The notes under the pieces are model-generated. The model was not told the DNA's origin, did no database searches, and was given only the letters and a program-made list of their open reading frames with translations. The position numbers and the translations under genes are program-made. A DNA stretch of 12,079 nt from Actinomycetes bacterium (GTDB lineage: Bacteria; Actinomycetota; Coriobacteriia; Coriobacteriales; Eggerthellaceae), in assembly GCA_023429565.1 (NCBI GenBank), contig JAEZDJ010000016.1, positions 1-12,079 of the forward strand, given 5' to 3'. Positions 7,527 to 12,079 of this stretch are shown in pieces. Each line of letters starts with the position of its first letter. The stretch's first letter is position 1.

Positions 7527-7826
7527 ATGGAGGTGAACGTCACCATCAGGGGAGAAGAAAAATTTAAAGCATTCATTGATGAGAATGCTACCCTTGATTT
7601 TGAAACCGCCAAGAAAGATCTCGAGGAACAGTTCCTCGCCGATGAAAAATCAAACGCATACATTCTTTCTGCGGACAGCGCCAAGGATGGACGCGAGCAC
7701 GCGAAAGCATACATGGGTATATGCATGTCGTACGACATGCAGGGAACCCAGATGGGCGGAGGAAAAGCATATCTCGATAAAGATCAAGAGATCGCCCGCA
7801 AGGATGTCACTATCGTTTTCATGTAG
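7527..7826 (+). CDS. Hypothetical 99-residue protein
   Basis: I do not recognise a family. The 99-residue frame starts at ATG 7527, with AAAGGA (7514-7519) seven bases upstream, which supports real translation. The chain opens with a likely beta strand (MEVNVTIRG) and ends with another (KDVTIVFM). Between them are charged, probably helical stretches (about 11-40), a Ser/Ala/Asp-rich turn, MGICMSYDMQG near 63-73 and a Gly-rich GTQMGGGKAY segment. A small compact alpha/beta domain is plausible. There is one cysteine (C66) and no signal peptide, membrane segment or metal motif. It follows the ferredoxin gene on the same strand after a hairpin, so it may belong to the moco-B unit as an accessory, chaperone or ligand-binding protein; that role is inferred from position only. 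Confidence 0.75.
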   Translation: MEVNVTIRGEEKFKAFIDENATLDFETAKKDLEEQFLADEKSNAYILSADSAKDGREHAKAYMGICMSYDMQGTQMGGGKAYLDKDQEIARKDVTIVFM

Positions 7827-7891
7827 GCTTTTGGATGGGAAAGCCGTCTTCAGCAATGCACCGCATTCCCCAACAAACACGCCAGAAACAC

Positions 7892-7920
7892 CGAGAGCCG
7901 GCCCTGAGGGTCGGCTCTCG
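7892..7920. terminator. Hairpin terminator between convergent genes
   Basis: A 13-base-pair stem (one G-T pair) with a TGA loop sits between the 99-residue protein gene (ends 7826) and the leftward trigger factor gene (ends 7966). Reading leftward the stem is followed by GTGTTTCTGGCGTGTTTG, moderately T-rich, which favours termination of the trigger factor transcript. Reading rightward no T-tract follows, though the stem may still stop or stabilise the upstream operon's transcript. Confidence 0.7.
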
Positions 7921-7965
7921 ATCAAATTCCATCGGATCAACGGGCGGCGTCGCCGTGACGGGCCG

Positions 7966-9288
7966 TCACTTCTCGGACTGCTGCGCCTGATCCGCTTTCG
8001 GCTCACGGACGGTTATCTTGGCGTGGTCGACAAGCCACGTGCTGGCTTTGATGCGCTCAGCCGCCTCACGCAGGGCAAAGCCGCGGCCCGTTTCTTCCAT
8101 CTGCTGTCGAACTCCCTTGGGGTTCTGGGGATTCATTGACCGGCAGGCCTCATCCACGTCCTCGTCGCCAACGGCAAGCTTCTGGTGATTGAACAGAGCG
8201 TCCAGCGCGTAGCCTTGCACGAGCATCTGGCGGGTCTGCATCATCATCATCATGTTGAACTGCTGCTCGCCGCCCTGCTGTTGGATAAAGTCCTCGAACT
8301 TCATGTTCTGCTGCGCAACCTGTTGGCGCAGATTGTTCATCAAGTTGCGAGACATGGCCTCATACACCTCGTCGGCAATATGGCCGCTGAAGCGCTTGGC
8401 GAGCTCGCTCGCAGCAAGGTTGCGCTTGTACTCCTCATATTCGCCGCTGCGCTGCTTTCGAAGGTTTTCGTAAATGCCCTCACGCATGGCCGCGGCATCG
8501 CGATACATGGGCATGTACTTCTTCACCCATTCGTCATCGATGGTGGGAACCACTTCCTTCTGTATCTCCTTCACCGTGGCGGTGCAGGTGATGACCTCCG
8601 AAACCTCATTGCCCTCGTCGTCGACGCCCGGGCCTTCGAAGGTAAAGGTCTTCGTTTCCCCCACATTCATGCCGATGATGTTATCGTCAAACCCGTCAGG
8701 CATGAAGCCGGCGCCAGTCGTGTAGGTGCGCGCTTCCGTCGTCAGCCCAGGAAGCTTCTCGCCGTTCTCGTAGGATTCGAGGGCAAGCAGACAGCTGTCG
8801 CCCTTCCCAACCGGACGAGGATCGTCGGCGACGTATTCGATGTAGCGTTGGGCAATCTGCGCGATCTGCGCGTCGACCTCAGCGTCTTCCACCACCATGG
8901 GGGCAATCGTAATCTCGACAGGCTCATAAGAGGAAAGTTCGTAGGTTGGCTTGGGCGTGAGCGTCATCTCGAATTGAAATGTCTGACCGCGGCGCAGTTG
9001 GGATTTAGGCTGCGGCTCAGGAGGAAAAGCAGGCATGATGCCCGTTTTGTCAATGGCGAAGGGAACCAGATACTCAAGCGCCTGGCCCTGGACGACGGAA
9101 TCGAGGTCCTTGACCCCCATGCGCTCCTCTGCAACCTGAGCAACGGTCTTTCCTTGCTCGGGGCGTAAGCCCATCTGCTGAGCAAACATGAAATGTGCCT
9201 GGTTGAGCGCATTGCTCACTTCTGCCGTCGACGCCGCGGCGCTGAGGGCGACCCTGCCGTCGTCGAGCTTCTTCTGCGTGACTTTCAT
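7966..9288 (-). CDS. tig: Trigger factor (ribosome-associated chaperone / peptidyl-prolyl isomerase)
   Basis: The 440-residue protein has the three-part layout of trigger factor. Residues 1 to about 115 form the ribosome-binding domain, opening MKVTQKKLDDGRVAL. Residues about 160-245 form the FKBP-type isomerase domain (GKGDSCLLAL, then GFDDNIIGMNVGETKTFTF). The rest is the helical chaperone domain, which holds a run of five methionines (346-350, encoded by five tandem CAT triplets at 8239-8253). The ATG at 9288 is chosen over the further upstream GTG-like frame extension because trigger factors begin here; AAGGAG lies 11 bases upstream, a little far. The usual ribosome-contact signature GFRxGK is altered to MGLRPEQGKT (39-48). 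It folds nascent chains at the ribosome exit. In many bacteria clpP and clpX follow tig, but here a hairpin and a convergent operon follow instead. Confidence 0.92.
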   Translation of the reverse strand: MKVTQKKLDDGRVALSAAASTAEVSNALNQAHFMFAQQMGLRPEQGKTVAQVAEERMGVKDLDSVVQGQALEYLVPFAIDKTGIMPAFPPEPQPKSQLRRGQTFQFEMTLTPKPTYELSSYEPVEITIAPMVVEDAEVDAQIAQIAQRYIEYVADDPRPVGKGDSCLLALESYENGEKLPGLTTEARTYTTGAGFMPDGFDDNIIGMNVGETKTFTFEGPGVDDEGNEVSEVITCTATVKEIQKEVVPTIDDEWVKKYMPMYRDAAAMREGIYENLRKQRSGEYEEYKRNLAASELAKRFSGHIADEVYEAMSRNLMNNLRQQVAQQNMKFEDFIQQQGGEQQFNMMMMMQTRQMLVQGYALDALFNHQKLAVGDEDVDEACRSMNPQNPKGVRQQMEETGRGFALREAAERIKASTWLVDHAKITVREPKADQAQQSEK

Positions 9289-9894
9289 CTTGCCTGCGTC
9301 TCCTTCATACGGGCGTTGCGTCGTCTGACGCCGGGAGGAGAGGGAAACGTCGCGGCGCAGCACTCATGCTGCCCGGCCCCCAAACCGATCGCTGAACCAT
9401 GCGAGGAGCACATCCCGACCCCTCTTGGCTCACGACGCCAGCCGCGTCACATGCATGGATGGCACATGACGGCGACCCCCTCCTTGTTCACTCATCAATT
9501 GCCAATTGTAGCGCAGATCTTCCGCCGCGGCGACAGATACCCGCAATATCTCAAACGAGGCTCCAGCGGAGAGCTCGACATCTATCGCGGGCCCTCGGAC
9601 TTCTTAAGGATTCCCCTGGATGACCATCACGGTTGCGGCCGCCGGCAAGAAGCCGCACGATATGCTGACAGCGAATCCTTTCGGGATGCTGTCATCTGAA
9701 CGGCCTATTCAGGGGGTTCGACCGCCAGACCCCGCACGGGGGCATGTCGTGCAGCACGCGATGCACTATAGGGCACCGCCGCCCGCCGCGCATTATACCG
9801 TCAGGCTTATTTCCAACTGAGTCCTCATACTGCACGTACCACTTTTCCCGGCTTCCTCGCAGGCGGACCCTCGACGGCCGGACAAGCCACGCAA
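9289..9894. other. Gene-free region upstream of trigger factor with several dyads
   Basis: About 600 bases hold no convincing coding frame. Reading leftward, a TACAAT hexamer (9510-9505) near the repeat CAATTGCCAATTG (9496-9508) could be the trigger factor -10, giving a leader of about 210 bases. A perfect TATAAT reads leftward at 9797-9792 without a good -35. Between them are a hairpin at 9666-9694 (seven-base outer stem TGACAGC with GCTGTCA), CCCCGCACGGGG, and CGTGCAGCACG. The cluster of dyads could mark a long structured leader or a small RNA; no known RNA family was recognised. Confidence 0.35.
9792..9797 (-). promoter_or_regulatory. Perfect -10 hexamer, isolated
   Basis: TATAAT reads leftward from 9797 to 9792, about 500 bases before the trigger factor start and 60 to 130 bases before a cluster of dyads. 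No TTGACA-like box stands 16-18 bases upstream, so its use as a promoter is uncertain. Confidence 0.22.
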
Positions 9895-9926
9895 AAGTCC
9901 CGGTCCCGAACGTGGAACCGGGACTT
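9891..9926 (-). terminator. Intrinsic terminator of the zinc-ribbon gene
   Basis: Ten-base perfect arms AAGTCCCGGT (9895-9904) and ACCGGGACTT (9917-9926) flank a 12-base loop; read leftward the stem ends in TTTTGC. It lies 36 bases after the stop of the leftward zinc-ribbon gene, the expected place for its terminator. Confidence 0.75.
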
Positions 9927-9961
9927 CTCCCTGCTGTTCTGCGCCCCGATGCCCGTCGGCG

Positions 9962-10207
9962 TTATTTGCCGCCCGGAGCCCCGGGCGCGCCGGGAGCCTT
10001 CGGTGCTCCGGGGGCTCCCGGGGCCTTTGGGGCTCCCGGAGCACCTGGGGCTCCTGGGGCACCGGGAGCTCCGGGCATGCCCGGCATGCTCGGCCCCTTG
10101 GGAACCTCGGCCCCACACTGAGGACATACCGAATCCGTCGGCTTGACCGTAGCCCCGCATTTGGGGCATTTCTTCTCAAGATCGACGGCTGCTGGTCTGA
10201 AACACAT
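9962..10207 (-). CDS. Small zinc-ribbon protein with collagen-like Gly-Xaa-Pro tail
   Basis: The 81-residue protein starts at ATG 10207, with AAAGGA eight bases upstream; an upstream in-frame ATG at 10255 has no such site. Residues 14-31 form a zinc ribbon, C14-x2-C17-x10-C28-x2-C31 (CPKCG, then CPQCG). Residues 41-79 are about a dozen collagen-like triplets, mostly GAP with KAP at two places and MPGMPG at the start. There is no signal peptide or anchor, so it is probably cytoplasmic. Similar short zinc-ribbon proteins with low-complexity Pro/Ala/Gly tails occur in gut Actinobacteria and Firmicutes, with no function known to me. The tail may be an extended spacer or an assembly segment; it is short for a stable collagen triple helix. 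Confidence 0.85.
   Translation of the reverse strand: MCFRPAAVDLEKKCPKCGATVKPTDSVCPQCGAEVPKGPSMPGMPGAPGAPGAPGAPGAPKAPGAPGAPKAPGAPGAPGGK
9971..10087 (-). repeat. In-gene 9-base repeat encoding Gly-Ala-Pro triplets
   Basis: Tandem copies of a nine-base unit (GGAGCCCCG-like on the leftward strand) encode the collagen-like tail of the zinc-ribbon protein. Copies differ mainly at third codon positions. Such arrays can change copy number by slippage, so the tail length may vary between strains. Confidence 0.8.
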
Positions 10208-10309
10208 GTCGGAGATCCTTTCTCGTTGACGGGAGTTCCCTGGAACGCCGTGCATGAACGCCCGTCATCCCAATGTCAGCCAGACCTCATGCACCTCGAC
10301 CCATAAAGG

Positions 10310-10338
10310 CAGCCTGCCGTCCCGTGGACAGCAGGCTG
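10310..10338. terminator. Hairpin, possible terminator or leader structure
   Basis: CAGCCTGC (10310-10317) pairs with GCAGGCTG (10331-10338), and an inner TCC pairs with GGA around a CGT loop. Reading leftward it is followed by CCTTTATGGG, only weakly T-rich. It may end a transcript coming from the right or lie in the leader of the zinc-ribbon mRNA. Confidence 0.4.
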
Positions 10339-10424
10339 AACCTGACAAGCCGAAAAGAGATCCGTTGCCGAATACTGTAGCCCCGCCGACGCCGTCAACG
10401 CATCCCCTAGAATCACTTAAATAA

Positions 10425-10459
10425 CGGCAATGTTGTAATACCTCCGGTATGACTTGCCG
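10425..10459 (-). terminator. Hairpin followed by T-rich tail
   Basis: Read leftward, CGGCAA (10459-10454) pairs with TTGCCG (10430-10425) and an inner ATACC pairs with GGTAT around a three-base loop, with an uneven internal bulge; TTATTTAAG follows. It could be a second terminator for the permease transcript. Confidence 0.35.
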
Positions 10460-10545
10460 CTTCAATCTGGCGTTTCCTTGATTTTCGGGCCATTTGGCGC
10501 CGCACTCACACAGAAAGGGATCAAGAAGAAACAGGCCCGTTCGAC

Positions 10546-10573
10546 CCTGCCCCTGGGGACGTTCCAGGGCAGG
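10546..10573 (-). terminator. Hairpin just after the permease stop
   Basis: Seven-base arms CCTGCCC and GGGCAGG, with an inner TGG/CCA pairing past one bulged base, lie 25 bases after the permease stop in the leftward direction. A T-rich stretch (TGTTTCTTCTTG) follows after about 16 bases, so this is a probable but imperfect intrinsic terminator. Confidence 0.45.
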
Positions 10574-10597
10574 CCGACCGCCGCCTCCCAGCCTGTC

Positions 10598-12079
10598 CTA
10601 TTCGTTTGACTTGAGACTTTCCACCATGTCTATCTTGGCCAGCTTGCCCCGCATGGCGAACATGACCACAGCGGTGAACACCATGGTGAGCGCGAACGCG
10701 ATCACGAAACTCGCCGGGTGGATGTCCCTCCCGAACATCATTTGATCCACCTCGGCCGTCACGACGATGAAGCCCTCCATCCATACGCCTATAACCAGGC
10801 CGACCACACACCCGATGGCGGCAAGGAGAAACGTTTCCCGGAAGATGTAGGCGTTCATCTCCCTTCGGGTGAAACCGAGGACCTTGAGCGTGGCAATCTC
10901 GCGCATGCGCTCGGTGATGTTGATGTTCGTGAGATTGTACAGCACGATGAATGCGAGAGCGGCGGCTGCCACCACCAACACGACCACGATCATGTTCACG
11001 CTTGACAGCATGTCGCGATACGAATCGATGGCCTCGTCGTTGTACGTGATGGTCTTCACGCCGTCCACGGCGCGCAGGGCCTCCCCAAACTGCGCGCGCT
11101 CGGCTCCGTCCGAGGTGACGATGGCATATTCCGTGCCGTAAACCGGAGCCTCGCCGAACAGCTGCTCATACAAAGCCGGCCCCATGAACACGTAATGGTA
11201 GATGTAGTTTTCCACGATGCCCGTCACCGTTGCCCAATAGCTCGTGTTCGTGGCATTTCCCGTGGAATCCTGCTCGGTGAGCTCGATCTCGTCCCCCACG
11301 CCCACGCCAAGCTCATTCGCGAGCTTTTCTGTGAGGACGAGCCCGTCGTCGGACAGCTCCACGTCGTCATGCCCCACACGGGTGCGCAGGCTGAAGAACG
11401 CCCCGAAGCCGGATGGGTCCTCGGGGACAACGAGGTCAACTTGGACATCGGATTCCCCTGGTCCCCCCACAAGCAGGTTCTCGACCGAGGCGGAGGCATG
11501 CGCCTCAACCCACGCGCCCTCATCCATGACGGCATCGAACTCCGGACGATGCTCGCCGGAAGCTTCTCCGCCTCCCTCGGCAGCCCGGTCGTCGACCGTG
11601 ATCGTCGTGTTGTATTTCGTGATGTCGCCGAATTGCTTGTCAATGATGTCGTTGATGGCATCCGACAGCCCGAGCCCCGTCAGCAGGAGGGCCGTGCAGC
11701 CCGCAATGCCGATGACGGTCATGATGAACCGCCGCTTGTAGCGGAAGAGGTTGCGGAACGTCACCTTCCACGAGAACGAAAGGCGACGCCACACCGGGGT
11801 GAGCCTTTCAAGGAGTATCCACTTGCCCGCCTTGGGGGCACGAGGCAGCATGAGAGCGGCAGGACGCTCGCGCAAGGCAGCCCAGACAGCCCCCCACGTG
11901 GCAACGAGAGTGACCCCAACGCCCAAGCCGAACGCGAGGAAGGCAAGGGGCCAGTCGATGGGAAGCGGAAAGGGCATCGAAGGCACGAAGTAAATGATGG
12001 CGTAGGCTTTCATGATGACGGCGGGAAGCACCTGTGAGAGCACGGCAATGCCCACGGCACCGCCGACGCCGCTCGCCAC
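10598..12079 (-). CDS. FtsX/MacB-type ABC transporter permease, C-terminal part
   Basis: The last 493 residues of a large permease are visible; the frame is open to the right edge, so the GTG at 12079 is probably an internal Val codon. Segments about 8-32 and 44-69 look like the closing membrane helices of a first FtsX domain. After a cytoplasmic linker comes helix 117-138 (FIMTVIGIAGCTALLLTGLGLSD), an extracytoplasmic domain of about 215 residues, then three helices (about 362-385, 413-440, 456-476) with the FtsX hallmark ITERMREIATLKVLGFTRREMNAY between the first two. It ends KIDMVESLKSNE, a usual FtsX-permease terminus. Such two-domain permeases work with a separate ATPase in export or envelope signalling; the ATPase would lie off the right edge. 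The substrate is unknown. Confidence 0.92.
   Translation of the reverse strand: MASGVGGAVGIAVLSQVLPAVIMKAYAIIYFVPSMPFPLPIDWPLAFLAFGLGVGVTLVATWGAVWAALRERPAALMLPRAPKAGKWILLERLTPVWRRLSFSWKVTFRNLFRYKRRFIMTVIGIAGCTALLLTGLGLSDAINDIIDKQFGDITKYNTTITVDDRAAEGGGEASGEHRPEFDAVMDEGAWVEAHASASVENLLVGGPGESDVQVDLVVPEDPSGFGAFFSLRTRVGHDDVELSDDGLVLTEKLANELGVGVGDEIELTEQDSTGNATNTSYWATVTGIVENYIYHYVFMGPALYEQLFGEAPVYGTEYAIVTSDGAERAQFGEALRAVDGVKTITYNDEAIDSYRDMLSSVNMIVVVLVVAAAALAFIVLYNLTNINITERMREIATLKVLGFTRREMNAYIFRETFLLAAIGCVVGLVIGVWMEGFIVVTAEVDQMMFGRDIHPASFVIAFALTMVFTAVVMFAMRGKLAKIDMVESLKSNE

Larger units (their letters stand above)
10208..10597. other. Gene-free stretch between permease and zinc-ribbon genes
   Basis: No convincing gene is present. 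Three hairpins lie here and are listed separately. A leftward TTGACG at 10399-10394 could be part of a promoter for the zinc-ribbon gene, but no well-spaced -10 box accompanies it. A leftward 66-codon frame at 10465-10265 spans two of the hairpins, lacks a ribosome binding site and resembles nothing known to me. Confidence 0.4.

Noticed and set aside
8185..9168. 327-codon plus-strand frame
   Set aside because: It is antisense to the trigger factor gene, whose three-domain layout is clear.
9193..9699. 168-codon plus-strand frame running from inside trigger factor into the gap
   Set aside because: Its first part is antisense to trigger factor, it lacks a ribosome binding site and its composition is unlike a real protein.
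9715..9723. GGTTCGACC resembling a tRNA T-loop
   Set aside because: The flanking bases do not form a five-base T stem, and no anticodon arm or acceptor stem could be placed around it.
9971..10087. Repeat array as a possible CRISPR or intergenic satellite
   Set aside because: The nine-base units have no spacers and keep the reading frame of the zinc-ribbon protein.
11195..12037. 280-codon plus-strand frame
   Set aside because: It is antisense to the FtsX-type permease and shows no recognisable protein features.

Overview
The window looks like chromosomal DNA of a gut Coriobacteriia member, most likely family Eggerthellaceae (relatives of Eggerthella, Gordonibacter, Adlercreutzia, Slackia). 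This is inferred from three things: cytosolic-type molybdopterin enzymes paired with a very short ferredoxin-like partner, a regulator that joins a multi-pass membrane domain to a LuxR-type DNA-binding domain, and the style of the trigger factor and FtsX-type permease. The species cannot be fixed from the sequence alone.

Left part (1 to about 7,830) is a redox island of lower-GC appearance. A large molybdopterin oxidoreductase (here moco-A) runs leftward from 2296 and leaves the window at position 1 with its reading frame still open. Upstream on the same strand lies a 535-residue membrane-bound LuxR-type regulator (4083 to 2476). After a roughly 510-base divergent intergenic region with several dyad symmetries, a paralogous molybdoenzyme (moco-B, 4594-7017) runs rightward. 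It is followed 11 bases later by a 115-residue two-cluster ferredoxin-like protein, then by a strong intercistronic hairpin and a 99-residue protein of unknown function (7527-7826). Both molybdoenzymes lack a Tat signal, so they probably act in the cytoplasm. The simplest model is that the membrane regulator senses a small molecule and switches on one or both molybdoenzymes, with the ferredoxin feeding electrons to (or taking them from) moco-B. Catechol or pyrogallol-type dehydroxylation or transhydroxylation is a reasonable guess for this family in this kind of host, but the substrate is unknown.

Right part (about 7,890 to the end) is higher-GC housekeeping DNA, all read leftward. A strong hairpin between the convergent genes (7892-7920) marks the boundary. 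Then come a divergent trigger factor (9288 to 7966), about 600 bases without a gene but with several dyads and promoter-like hexamers, a small zinc-ribbon protein with a collagen-like Gly-Xaa-Pro tail (10207 to 9962), a gene-free stretch with three hairpins, and the C-terminal 493 residues of a large FtsX/MacB-type ABC permease that continues past the right edge.

The points most worth following are the pair of related molybdoenzymes sharing one membrane LuxR regulator, their unusual Fe-S ligand pattern, the minimal electron-transfer partner, and the unknown 99-residue protein in the same transcription unit.
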